Program-made: the position numbers and the translations under genes
NCBI GenBank assembly: GCA_030148625.1
Contig: JASBTC010000127.1
Coordinates: 1-11,718 of the forward strand
From: Sphingobium sp.
GTDB lineage: Bacteria > Pseudomonadota > Alphaproteobacteria > Sphingomonadales > Sphingomonadaceae
DNA length: 11,718 nucleotides
Reading direction: 5' to 3'
Shown here: one piece after another, positions 1 to 7,535 of the stretch
Layout of the letters: each line of letters begins with the position of its first letter
Position numbering within the stretch: the first letter of the stretch is position 1
The notes under the pieces: generated by a model
Database searches by the model: none
What the model was told of the DNA's origin: nothing
Seen by the model: only the letters and a program-made list of their open reading frames with translations

Positions 1-1
1 G

Positions 2-2218
2 ATCGTCGATGCGCCTTTCGATTCCGCCCTTTCCGAACGCTATCTCGTCTATGCGCTCTCGACGATCACCGCACGGTCGCTGCCGGATCTGCGCGACGGG
101 CTGAAGCCGGTCCACCGCCGCCTGCTGTGGGCGATGCGGCAGTTGAAGCTCGATCCCAGCAGCGCGTTCAAGAAGTCGGCCCGCGTGGTCGGCGACGTGA
201 TCGGCAAATACCACCCGCATGGCGATGCCAGCGTCTACGATGCGATGGTTCGCCTCGCGCAGGATTTCGCGCTCCGCTATCCGCTGGTCGACGGTCAGGG
301 CAATTTCGGCAATATCGATGGCGATAACGCCGCGGCCTATCGCTATACCGAAGCCCGGCTGACCCAGGTCGCGATCGACCTGATGGCCGGGCTCGACGAA
401 GGTACGGTCGACTATCGCCCCACCTATAATGGCGAGGATCACGAGCCCGAACTGTTCCCCGGCCTGTTCCCCAACCTGCTCGCCAACGGCGCGAGCGGGA
501 TAGCGGTGGGCATGGCGACGAGCATTCCGCCGCACAATGCGGCCGAGCTGATCGACGCGGCGATGCTGCTGATCGACCAGCCAGCGGCCGAGACGGCGCA
601 ATTGCTCGAGCATGTGAAGGGCCCCGATTTTCCGACCGGGGGCATCGTGATCGACAGCGCCGCCATGATCGCGGAGGCCTATGCGACCGGGCGGGGCGGC
701 TTTCGTGTCCGTTCGCGCTGGGAGAAGCAGGACGAGGGCAGGGGCACCTGGGTCGCGGTGGTCACCGAGATTCCCTATGGCGTCCAGAAATCCAAGCTGA
801 TCGAGCAGATCGCAGCGTTGATCAACGATAAGAAGCTGCCGATCCTGGCCGATGTCCGCGACGAATCGGACGAGAAGATCCGGCTGGTGCTCGAACCGCG
901 CAGCCGCACCGTCGAACCCGAGATGCTGATGGAAAGCCTGTTCCGGCTGACCGATCTCGAGTCGCGGATCTCGCTCAACCTCAACGTGCTCGATGCGAAC
1001 CGGACACCGCGCGTGATGGGGCTGAAGGACGTCCTGACGTCCTGGCTTCGACATCAGATCGAAGTGCTCATCCGTCGTTCGCAGCATCGGCTGGCCAAGA
1101 TCGACGATCGGGTCGAACTGCTCGACGGCTATCTTGTCGCCTATCTCAATCTCGATCGCGTGATCGAGATCATCCGCACCGAGGATGAACCCAAGGCGGT
1201 GATGATGGCCGAATTCGGGCTGACCGACCGTCAGGCCGAGGCGATCCTCAACATGCGGCTGCGTTCATTGCGCAGGCTGGAAGAGATGGAGATCCGCAAG
1301 GAGCGTGACGACCTTGCCAAGGAGCGTGAAGGGCTGGTCGCGCTGATCGAGAGTCCGGCACGCCAGCGCACCCGGCTCAAGCGCGATCTGGGCGTGCTGC
1401 GTGACCGTTATGGGCCGGAGACGCTGTTGGGTGCCCGCCGCACGACGATCAAGGAAGCGGCGCCCGCGCGCGAGATTCCGCTGGAGGCGATGATCGAGCG
1501 CGAGCCGATCACGGTGATCATGTCGCAGCGCGGCTGGATCCGTGCGATGCGCGGACATATCGACCTCGCTTCCGCCGATGCCGTCAAATTCAAGGAAGGC
1601 GACGGGCCGGCTTTCTCCTTTCATGCGCAGACCACCGACAAGATCCTGCTCGCGGCCGATACCGGGCGTTTCTATACGCTGGGGGGCGATAAACTGCCCG
1701 GCGGACGCGGCTTCGGCGAACCGGTGCGGCTGATGATCGACATGGAGGCCGATGCCGGCATCGTCGCGCTGATGCCGGCCTCCGCATCGGCCAAGCTGCT
1801 CGTCGCATCGTCGGACGGCCGCGGTTTCGTCGCCGCGACCGCCGAAGCGGTGGCGGAGACGCGCAAGGGCAAGCAGCTCGTCAATGTCCGTCCGGGCGCG
1901 AAGCTGAAGGTGGTGCGGCCGGTCCCCGGGGATGCCGATTATGTCGCCGCCATCGGCGACAATCGCAAGCTGGTGGTGTTCCCGCTGAACGAGCTTCCGG
2001 AGATGGGCCGGGGTCAGGGCGTCACCATCCAGAAATATCGCGACGGCGGCCTTTCGGACGTGATCGCCTTCCGCTTCGAAGAGGGATTGAGCTGGACGAT
2101 GGGCGGTGAAACCGGGCGTACCCGGACCGAGACCGATCTGACGCCATGGCGTGTCGCGCGTGGTGCCGCCGGGCGAATGCCGCCGACCGGCTTTCCGCGT
2201 AACAATCGCTTCGTTTGA
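2..2218 (+). CDS. parC: DNA topoisomerase IV subunit A (ParC), 5' end cut by window
   Basis: This is the cleaving subunit of topoisomerase IV, which decatenates daughter chromosomes with ParE in the cytoplasm. The frame is open from base 2, giving 738 residues; compared with the usual length of about 750, only a short N-terminal piece is missing. The breakage-reunion domain carries [16 protein letters not shown], then [17 protein letters not shown] (the quinolone-region helix) and [10 protein letters not shown], whose RY tyrosine (codon 344-346) is the catalytic residue. A coiled-coil/tower region follows, and the C-terminal part (from about base 1480) has the beta-pinwheel blades. I call ParC rather than GyrA because the C-terminal domain lacks the GyrA box (QRRGGKG type), having only a [15 protein letters not shown] blade. 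The residue matching GyrA Ser83 is Ala (codon 227-229), while Asp87 is kept. The gene ends in TGA with no overlap to its neighbour. Confidence 0.95.
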   Translation: MVDAPFDSALSERYLVYALSTITARSLPDLRDGLKPVHRRLLWAMRQLKLDPSSAFKKSARVVGDVIGKYHPHGDASVYDAMVRLAQDFALRYPLVDGQGNFGNIDGDNAAAYRYTEARLTQVAIDLMAGLDEGTVDYRPTYNGEDHEPELFPGLFPNLLANGASGIAVGMATSIPPHNAAELIDAAMLLIDQPAAETAQLLEHVKGPDFPTGGIVIDSAAMIAEAYATGRGGFRVRSRWEKQDEGRGTWVAVVTEIPYGVQKSKLIEQIAALINDKKLPILADVRDESDEKIRLVLEPRSRTVEPEMLMESLFRLTDLESRISLNLNVLDANRTPRVMGLKDVLTSWLRHQIEVLIRRSQHRLAKIDDRVELLDGYLVAYLNLDRVIEIIRTEDEPKAVMMAEFGLTDRQAEAILNMRLRSLRRLEEMEIRKERDDLAKEREGLVALIESPARQRTRLKRDLGVLRDRYGPETLLGARRTTIKEAAPAREIPLEAMIEREPITVIMSQRGWIRAMRGHIDLASADAVKFKEGDGPAFSFHAQTTDKILLAADTGRFYTLGGDKLPGGRGFGEPVRLMIDMEADAGIVALMPASASAKLLVASSDGRGFVAATAEAVAETRKGKQLVNVRPGAKLKVVRPVPGDADYVAAIGDNRKLVVFPLNELPEMGRGQGVTIQKYRDGGLSDVIAFRFEEGLSWTMGGETGRTRTETDLTPWRVARGAAGRMPPTGFPRNNRFV

Positions 2219-2240
2219 GGACGCGGGCATTGCCGGTGGA

Positions 2241-2272
2241 AACCCCCGTTCGGGCTTTCTGAAACAGGGGTT
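2241..2272 (+). terminator. weak stem-loop after parC
   Basis: AACCCC (2241-2246) pairs with GGGGTT (2267-2272) around a 20-base loop, starting 22 bases after the parC stop. A smaller CCC/GGG hairpin (2245-2254) followed by CTTT is an alternative fold. Neither has a real T-run. A terminator function is a guess from position; it could equally be chance. Confidence 0.25.
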
Positions 2273-2287
2273 CAGCCATCGCGGCCA

Positions 2288-2337
2288 TTAACCTCGTTTC
2301 ACGAAGAATTTACCTGATCCGGGTTAGTTCAAACCCG
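2288..2337 (+). promoter_or_regulatory. candidate control region of the GGDEF-EAL gene
   Basis: Two similar hexamers, TTAACC (2288-2293) and TTTACC (2309-2314), lie 21 bases apart, roughly two helical turns. They resemble the TTAACC half-site of the alphaproteobacterial regulator CtrA, but the spacing is not the classic TTAA-N7-TTAA. They are followed by a perfect 6-bp inverted repeat, CGGGTT / AACCCG (2320-2325 and 2332-2337), that ends one base before the first ATG. The pattern is seen directly. Regulation by CtrA or any other factor is inference. Confidence 0.25.
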
Positions 2338-2338
2338 C

Positions 2339-4099
2339 ATGCGTGTGGTGTCCAGAATCAGGGGCGATAAACGCCTCGAGCCGCAAGCCGGAATTCCGGC
2401 GCAGCTACCGCTTGGCCTGCGCATGGGCAATACGCCGCTCCACCAGTTTTTCGAGGCGCGTCAACAACTTCTCGACACATTGCCGATTGCTGCGGCGCTC
2501 GTCGCGATCAGCAAAGCGGGCAGACCCTTCGTCGAATGCAGCAACCCGATCTTCAAGCGGTACGAGACCCCGATCTCGCCCCTCGACGAAGAGAATGGGC
2601 AGATCCTCGAACGCAATGGCCTGGGCGTCCGCATCAGGGCGTTTCTGGCGAGCGGCGAGGCGAGCGACGAGTTCTCGTGGAATGACGGCAGCCCGATCGA
2701 GCAGCGGCATTTCACGGTCAAGATGACGCAACTGGTCGATGCGCCCGACGACAAAAGACGTTGCATGGTCTTTCTGCTCGATCAGACCGCGCAGGTGCGC
2801 ACCGAGCAGAATCTTCGTCGCGAGATGCTGTCCGACAGTCTGACCGGCCTGCCGAATCGTGCCGGTTTCACCGAATTGCTCGAGCAGGCGGCGGACGAGG
2901 AAGGGCATTTCGCGGTGCTCGTGATCGATCTGGTCCGGTTCAGCCGGATCAACGAATGCATCGGCACCATTGCCGGCGACGAACTGATCATCACCGTCGC
3001 ACGCCGGTTGCTCAAGGCGATGCGCGCCGGCGACCGCCTGGCGCGTACGGGCGGTGACGAATTCGGCATGCTCATCCGGCTTGTCGACGGACCGGGCGAC
3101 GCGCTTCATGTCGGACGGCGGATCAAGGAGGCGCTGGCATCGCCCTTCCGGCTCACCGATCTTGAAATCCGGGTCGATTGCAGCGTGGGTTGCGCGCTGA
3201 TGCTCGACGAACAGAGCGACGTGGAGAAGCTGGTCCGCCACGCCCAGTTCGCGCTGAAGCGCGCGAAGGAGACGGGCAAGATCGAAATCTACCAGCCCAC
3301 CGCATTCCATCTGGCGCGTCATCGCTTCAGCATGGAAACGGAGCTGCGTCGCGCGGTGGAAGGCGGCCAGCTTCATCTCGCTTTTCAGCCGCTTATCGAC
3401 CTTTCATCGGAACAGGTTTCGGGATTTGAGGCGCTGGCGCGCTGGGAGCATCCCGAACACGGCACGATCGGCCCGCAGGATTTCATTCCGGTCGCCGAGG
3501 AATCGGGGCTGATCGTTCCGCTCGGTCGCTGGGCGCTGGCGAATGCCGCGCGGACGTTGGCCGAATGGGACAGGCGCGCGGGATCGCCATTGCCGGTGCG
3601 CATGAGCGTCAACCTGTCGGCGATCCAGATCGCGCGCGACGACATGTGTTCGGCCGTGGCGGAGGTGCTGGCGGCGACCGGCATCGCGGGCAATCGCCTG
3701 ACGCTGGAACTCACCGAAAGTGCGATCATCGCCGATCCGGAACGCGCGGTGCGTGTGCTCGACGGGCTGAAGGCGCTCGATACCACCATCGCCATGGATG
3801 ATTTTGGCACGGGCTATTCGAGCCTCGCCTATCTCCAGCGGCTGCCGATCGACATATTGAAGATCGACCGCAGCTTCATCACCGGCATGCTGCTCGACAA
3901 GAACAAGATCGCCATCGTCCGCGCGGTGCTGTCGCTTGCCGATGCGCTGGGGATGAAGACGACGGCGGAGGGCATCGAATCCTTCGAGCTGTCGCGCACC
4001 CTGGCCGCGCTCGGCTGCGCGACGGGCCAGGGTTATTATTATTCCGATCCGCTCGATACGGATCAGGCCTATGATTATCTGGTCGCGCGCAACAGCTGA
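2339..4099 (+). CDS. PAS-like / GGDEF / EAL cyclic-di-GMP turnover protein
   Basis: This soluble 586-residue protein would make and/or break cyclic di-GMP; no membrane segment or signal peptide is seen. Residues about 44-150 look like a PAS-type sensor (PIAAALVAI, FVECSNPIF). The GGDEF domain (about 160-320) has DSLTGLPNR, an intact GGDEF (238-242) and an RxxD product-inhibition site (R229, D232) five residues before it. The metal/base residues D197, N205 and D214 are kept, but the usual FK, IND and GH are FS, INE and GT. The EAL domain (about 333-580) has every catalytic motif: EALARW (364-369), VNLS, LELTES, DDFGTGYSSL (D487, D488), LKIDRSF and TAEGIES. Phosphodiesterase activity is therefore likely; cyclase activity is less certain. 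The start is unsure: ATG 2339 has no Shine-Dalgarno and an inverted repeat just before it, and ATG 2423 (558 residues) is the alternative. Its 3' end overlaps the convergent cca gene by 25 bases. Confidence 0.93.
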   Translation: MRVVSRIRGDKRLEPQAGIPAQLPLGLRMGNTPLHQFFEARQQLLDTLPIAAALVAISKAGRPFVECSNPIFKRYETPISPLDEENGQILERNGLGVRIRAFLASGEASDEFSWNDGSPIEQRHFTVKMTQLVDAPDDKRRCMVFLLDQTAQVRTEQNLRREMLSDSLTGLPNRAGFTELLEQAADEEGHFAVLVIDLVRFSRINECIGTIAGDELIITVARRLLKAMRAGDRLARTGGDEFGMLIRLVDGPGDALHVGRRIKEALASPFRLTDLEIRVDCSVGCALMLDEQSDVEKLVRHAQFALKRAKETGKIEIYQPTAFHLARHRFSMETELRRAVEGGQLHLAFQPLIDLSSEQVSGFEALARWEHPEHGTIGPQDFIPVAEESGLIVPLGRWALANAARTLAEWDRRAGSPLPVRMSVNLSAIQIARDDMCSAVAEVLAATGIAGNRLTLELTESAIIADPERAVRVLDGLKALDTTIAMDDFGTGYSSLAYLQRLPIDILKIDRSFITGMLLDKNKIAIVRAVLSLADALGMKTTAEGIESFELSRTLAALGCATGQGYYYSDPLDTDQAYDYLVARNS

Positions 4100-5280
4100 G
4101 CCACTTCGGCATCGGCGAGTTCGCCGACGCGGTCCTCCCCCGGAAAACCCTCTTCGATCCAGCGGCGCTCGATCGCCTGCATCGCCTGCGCCACGCGCGG
4201 GCCGGCGGTGAGTCCGCGCGCGACCAAAGTGCCGCCGCGCAGCGGGAATATCGGCCGCTCGCGATCGCGGATCTCGGCCCATCGCGCCGCGGCATCGGTC
4301 CTGAGCAGCAGCCGGTCGAGCGCGCCCTGATGGCCGAGCCGATACAGCGCCTCGACCGGATTGTCCGGCTCGGGCGCGAGTGCTGCGGCAATGCGCTTGC
4401 GCTGCGCGTTCGAGAGCTTGAGCCGTGCCGCCACCCCGTCCGCGGCGGCGGCGTCCGGCGGCAGCAAGGCGGCAAGGCGGCGCAGCGGATCGGGGGCCGT
4501 GCCGGTGTCCTGCTCGCGCGCGAGCAACGCGCGGAGCCGATCCAGCCCATTCTCGTCGATCTCCGGCAGCGCGGGCGCCAATATGCCGTTGTCGAGCATC
4601 AGCGCGACGGTGGGGAAGGGGTCGGCCAGCGCGAGCAGCTTGGTCAGCTCGTCCGCGATCCGCTCACGCGAGAGCGCCATCAGGTCGCGCGCGCGTGCCG
4701 TGCAGGCGGAAAGGGCCTCCGCATCGGGGGCGCCGCGGCCGAACCGCGCGTGGAAGCGGAAGAAACGCAGGATGCGCAGATGATCCTCGGCGATCCGGGT
4801 CAGCGCGTCGCCGATGAAGCGGACGCGGCCCGCCTCCAGATCGGCCAGCCCCCCGAAATAATCGAACACCGCGCCGCTCAGCGGATCGGCATAAAGCGCG
4901 TTGATCGTGAAGTCGCGCCGGGCCGCATCCTCGCGCCAGTCGCCCGAAAAGGCGACGGTGGCGCGCCTGCCGTCGGTGGAGACGTCGCGGCGTAGCGTGG
5001 TGACCTCGATCGGTCCGTCGGGAAGCACCGCGGTCACCGTGCCATGGGCGATGCCGGTGGGAACCACCTTGATGCCGGCATGTTTCAGCCGCCGCATCGC
5101 CTCTTCGGGCTGGAGCGGCGTGGCGATGTCGATGTCGTTGACCGCGATTCCCATGATCGTATCGCGCACCGCGCCGCCGACATAGCGCGCCAGATCCTCG
5201 CCGGCGCCGAGCGCCGCGAGCAGCGTATCGAGCCCGTCGCGTTCGCGCCACGCGGCGGCGGGCAGCGTCACACCGTCCAT
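4075..5280 (-). CDS. cca: CCA-adding tRNA nucleotidyltransferase
   Basis: The product (401 residues) adds or repairs the 3'-CCA end of tRNAs, without a template, from CTP and ATP. It is a class II nucleotidyltransferase of the poly(A)-polymerase fold. The head domain has YVGGAVRD (33-40) and the metal-binding pair in NDIDIAT (D49, D51). RRDFTIN (121-127) and EDHLRILRFFRF (165-176) are the motifs that bind and select the incoming nucleotide. The C-terminal half is helical, without a recognisable HD domain. I chose ATG 5280 because the frame continues upstream only inside the Nudix gene, and the family begins near this point. The start overlaps the Nudix stop by 13 bases and has only a weak CAGG ahead of it, which suggests translational coupling. 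A poly(A) polymerase of the same superfamily is the alternative; the motifs and short length favour Cca. Confidence 0.88.
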   Translation of the reverse strand: MDGVTLPAAAWRERDGLDTLLAALGAGEDLARYVGGAVRDTIMGIAVNDIDIATPLQPEEAMRRLKHAGIKVVPTGIAHGTVTAVLPDGPIEVTTLRRDVSTDGRRATVAFSGDWREDAARRDFTINALYADPLSGAVFDYFGGLADLEAGRVRFIGDALTRIAEDHLRILRFFRFHARFGRGAPDAEALSACTARARDLMALSRERIADELTKLLALADPFPTVALMLDNGILAPALPEIDENGLDRLRALLAREQDTGTAPDPLRRLAALLPPDAAAADGVAARLKLSNAQRKRIAAALAPEPDNPVEALYRLGHQGALDRLLLRTDAAARWAEIRDRERPIFPLRGGTLVARGLTAGPRVAQAMQAIERRWIEEGFPGEDRVGELADAEVAQLLRATR

Positions 5281-5870
5281 GACAGCCTGCGTGCCAGATT
5301 GACGATCATAGCCGCGGTCGCGCCCCAGATGCGGCGCTCGCCATAGGTGATCTCGTAATAATGCCGTTCGCGCCCCTGCCATTCCACCGCCTGTTCGAGA
5401 TGATTGGTGGGTTCGAGCAGGAAGGACAAAGGCACTTCGAACACGGCGGCGACCTCCGCGTCATTGGCGCGCAGCGCGAGATCGGGCGGCACCACGCCGA
5501 CCACGGGCGTCACCTGGAAACCGGTGATCGTGCGATAGGGATCGGTCTCGCCGATGATGGTGACGGCCGATGGCGGCAGCGCGATCTCCTCCTCGGCCTC
5601 GCGCAGCGCGGCTTCGATCGCGCCCGAATCCCCGGTGTCGATCCGCCCGCCGGGAAAGGCGATCTGTCCGGCATGCTTGCGCAGCGTCTCGGTCCGCTGG
5701 GTCAGGATCACGCCGGGGTCGCTGCGGTCGGTGACCGCGACCAGCACGGCGGCCGGGACCCATATGTCCTGATCGCCCAGCACGGCGTCGCGATTGTCGC
5801 CCGCCAGCAGGATCGGCGATCCCTTGTGCCCGGCCTCGAGCGCGCGGCGCAGTCTGTCGGCCAGTATCAT
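5268..5870 (-). CDS. Nudix hydrolase, CoA pyrophosphatase (NudL/YeaB type)
   Basis: This 200-residue Nudix enzyme is expected to split coenzyme A and its derivatives into 4'-phosphopantetheine and 3',5'-ADP. Seen: LTQRTETLRKHAGQIAFPGGR (residues 57-76, in two runs LTQRT and HAGQIAFPGG), which is the CoA-pyrophosphatase signature preceding the Nudix box. The box continues as ALREAEEEIAL (88-98), with metal-binding glutamates at 91, 94 and 95; the usual Gly in EExG is Ala. ATG 5870 is chosen because its ATGA overlaps the DUF1285 stop by four bases and GGAG sits seven bases ahead (5881-5878). An upstream in-frame start at 5909 would add 13 residues and lie inside DUF1285. The substrate is inferred from the family signature; it is the middle gene of three coupled genes. 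Confidence 0.9.
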   Translation of the reverse strand: MILADRLRRALEAGHKGSPILLAGDNRDAVLGDQDIWVPAAVLVAVTDRSDPGVILTQRTETLRKHAGQIAFPGGRIDTGDSGAIEAALREAEEEIALPPSAVTIIGETDPYRTITGFQVTPVVGVVPPDLALRANDAEVAAVFEVPLSFLLEPTNHLEQAVEWQGRERHYYEITYGERRIWGATAAMIVNLARRLSWTV

Positions 5871-6418
5871 TCCGTCTCTCCGATCGCGAAAAAAATCCCC
5901 TGGCTCCAAAGGCCGGGCGGGTCGTGATCGAGGGCGAGGTTGGCGAGTTCGTACCAGACCGGACGCGCGAGGAGCGCTTCGAGCCCGCCGCGAACGTGCA
6001 GGTAGAGATGGGGGCCATCGGCTCGTGTCGCGACGCGCAGCGGATGCTCCGCCCCGGCCAGAATCACGTCGCCGGTGTTGAGCCGGAAGGCAAGCGCATC
6101 ACCCTCCGCCTTCACCTCGACCGCGACGAAAGGGGCGTCCTCGACCGCGATGTCGAGCTTCTCGGCGGGGGTGACCAGCACATAGCCGCCATCGGGCTCG
6201 CGGCGCAGGATCGTCGAGAACAGGCGCACCATCGCCGCGCGGCCGATCGGCGATCCCTGATGATACCAGGTGCCGTCGCGCGCGATCCGCATCTCGCTGT
6301 CGCCGCAATGGGTGGGATTCCATTTTTCGACGGGCGGCAGGCGGCGGGCTTCGGCGAGTTGCGCGATCTCCGCAAGCGAAAGGCCGGTCAGGTCGGCGGG
6401 CGGTTCGATCGAAGGCAT
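5867..6418 (-). CDS. DUF1285 family protein
   Basis: This cytoplasmic protein of 183 residues belongs to DUF1285, a family of unknown molecular function widespread in Proteobacteria. Recognisable family sequence includes NPTHCGDSEMRIARDGTWYH (34-53), GSPIGRAAMVRLFSTILRRE (55-74) and LVTPAEKLDIAVEDAPFVAV (81-100). There is no signal peptide or membrane segment. The start at ATG 6418 fits the family length; the frame is open further upstream (to 6607) but that part is low-complexity Arg/Pro shadow sequence lying over the GNAT gene. The Shine-Dalgarno is weak. The gene overlaps the following Nudix gene by an ATGA, so the two are very probably co-transcribed and translationally coupled. The 67 bases between the GNAT stop and this start hold only a weak GC-rich inverted repeat (6444-6451 with 6462-6469). 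Confidence 0.9.
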   Translation of the reverse strand: MPSIEPPADLTGLSLAEIAQLAEARRLPPVEKWNPTHCGDSEMRIARDGTWYHQGSPIGRAAMVRLFSTILRREPDGGYVLVTPAEKLDIAVEDAPFVAVEVKAEGDALAFRLNTGDVILAGAEHPLRVATRADGPHLYLHVRGGLEALLARPVWYELANLALDHDPPGLWSQGIFFAIGETE

Positions 6419-6485
6419 GGCGCGGACGTAGGGCGTGACGCAGGCGGACGCAATGTCATGCGCGTCTGCGGCGGATCGCTGCGGA

Positions 6486-7028
6486 CTATTCGGCGGCCGG
6501 CAGGATCTCGCCCGCCTCCGGCATGGTCTGCCCGGCCCGCACGCGGGCCAGCAAGCGATGGCGCTCGACCGGGCCGTCCACGATCCAGCCGCCGGTCGCG
6601 TCCGCATTGAAGCCGAAGAAGCGCCCGTAATATTCGGGATCGCCGATCATCATCAGCGGCGGCCATCCGCCGGCATCGGCTGCGTCGAGCATCGCCTGCA
6701 TCAGCGCGCGGCCGATTCCGCCGCGCTGCACCGCGGGTTCCACCGCGACCGGGCCCACCATCACCAAGGCCGCGTCGCCGATCCGCACCGGCCAGCTCTG
6801 GATCGTACCGAGCAACGCGCCTGCGCCGTCCAATGCCGCGAAGCTCAACGCCGGGATGGCGCGTGTGCCCGCGCGCAGCCGATAGGCGGTACGCCCATGG
6901 CGATCCGTGCCGAAGGCGTGATCGAGCAATGCCTCGACCGCCGCTTCCGCGACATGGGCGATTGGGACGATATCGATCGCGTCCGCCGCGTTTGCGTTCG
7001 CGGCGTCGATCTCGGCGGGATGCGACAC
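6486..7028 (-). CDS. GNAT family N-acetyltransferase (YhbS-like)
   Basis: The product is a 180-residue acyl-CoA-dependent N-acetyltransferase; the acceptor is unknown. The acetyl-CoA loop is VEPAVQRGGIGRALM, the Q/RxxGxG/A motif of GNAT enzymes. It is preceded by VGPVAV and followed by GDPEYYGRFFGF, the pattern of the YhbS subgroup (COG3153). I chose the GTG at 7028 because AGGAAAGGATCAGG lies directly upstream. A longer GTG start at 7085 would add 19 residues of unconvincing sequence across that site. It precedes the DUF1285-Nudix-cca genes on the same strand with 67 bases between, so it may share their transcript, and it is divergent from folB. Confidence 0.85.
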   Translation of the reverse strand: MSHPAEIDAANANAADAIDIVPIAHVAEAAVEALLDHAFGTDRHGRTAYRLRAGTRAIPALSFAALDGAGALLGTIQSWPVRIGDAALVMVGPVAVEPAVQRGGIGRALMQAMLDAADAGGWPPLMMIGDPEYYGRFFGFNADATGGWIVDGPVERHRLLARVRAGQTMPEAGEILPAAE

Positions 7029-7042
7029 CCTGATCCTTTCCT
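7029..7042 (-). promoter_or_regulatory. ribosome binding site deciding the GNAT start
   Basis: Read on the minus strand this is AGGAAAGGATCAGG, ending directly before GTG 7028. It holds two AGGA cores, 5 and 10 bases from the start. It supports a GTG start that is shorter than the longest open frame. The remaining divergent spacer up to folB (7043-7156) should hold promoters for both directions, but no -35/-10 pair stands out. Confidence 0.6.
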
Positions 7043-7156
7043 GGAGGCCCTCGGGCCGGTGGTCGCGGGCATTTAGCGTTTCCACCGCGCAAGAAAAGCG
7101 TGAATCGCGCGCCAGCCGTGATACGGAGGCCGAAACAGCCTTGGAACAGGGTCTCG

Positions 7157-7528
7157 ATGGACGATCGTCTTCAGTTGCGCGTGCTTGATCTCGAAGTGCC
7201 GGTGCTCACCGGTATCTATTCGGAGGAAACGCATCTTCCCCAGCCGCTGCGGATCTCGGTCCGCGTCGATATCGACTGTCATGACCGCTTCGCGCCTGAC
7301 ACGCCCTTGTCCGCATCGAAAAACTACATGGACCTGAAGCATGCGGTGACCTCGGCCCTGCCCGAAGGACAGCATTTCACGCTGGTCGAGGCGATCGCCG
7401 ACCATATCGTCGAGACGCTGATGGTGCAGGACAGCCGCATCGCCCGTGTCGAGGTGGAGATCGTCAAGATCGCGATCGCCGAGGCCGGCGAATCGATCGG
7501 CATTTCGCTGGTCAGGCACCGGCGATGA
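7157..7528 (+). CDS. folB: dihydroneopterin aldolase (FolB)
   Basis: FolB cleaves 7,8-dihydroneopterin to 6-hydroxymethyl-7,8-dihydropterin and glycolaldehyde in folate synthesis (it may also epimerise the substrate). The product has 123 residues, the usual length. The family pattern LEVPVLTGIYSEE..PQPLRISVRVDID is present. The residues that line the pterin site in characterised enzymes are found at E24, Y57 (NYMDL), E78 (TLVEAIADHI) and K104 (EIVKIAIAE). I chose ATG 7157, with CAGGG six to ten bases ahead, over the GTG at 7100, which would add 19 residues unlike the family. The next gene starts eight bases after the stop, so the two form an operon. Confidence 0.9.
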   Translation: MDDRLQLRVLDLEVPVLTGIYSEETHLPQPLRISVRVDIDCHDRFAPDTPLSASKNYMDLKHAVTSALPEGQHFTLVEAIADHIVETLMVQDSRIARVEVEIVKIAIAEAGESIGISLVRHRR

Positions 7529-7535
7529 GCAGGCG

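Noticed and set aside
1265..2230. Long minus-strand open frame (321 codons) opposite parC
   Set aside because: It is antisense to a clearly conserved ParC frame, is His/Arg-rich low-complexity sequence, and shows no family motif or ribosome site. Long antisense frames are common in GC-rich DNA.
2405..3376. 323-codon minus-strand frame opposite the GGDEF-EAL gene
   Set aside because: Shadow of a gene whose motifs are all intact; no recognisable domain.
4330..4995. 221-codon plus-strand frame opposite cca
   Set aside because: Antisense to the catalytic and helical parts of the CCA enzyme; Arg/Gly-rich, no family resemblance.
6444..6469. GC-rich inverted repeat between GNAT and DUF1285 as a terminator
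   Set aside because: On the transcribed (minus) strand one pair becomes an A-C mismatch and there is no T-run, so termination is not supported.
7046..7057. GGCC-CTCG-GGCC inverted repeat in the GNAT-folB divergent spacer
   Set aside because: Only four pairs of GC-rich sequence, expected by chance; no link to a promoter.
5361..7076. Series of plus-strand frames opposite Nudix, DUF1285 and GNAT genes
   Set aside because: Each is antisense to a recognised family and lacks motifs or a ribosome site.
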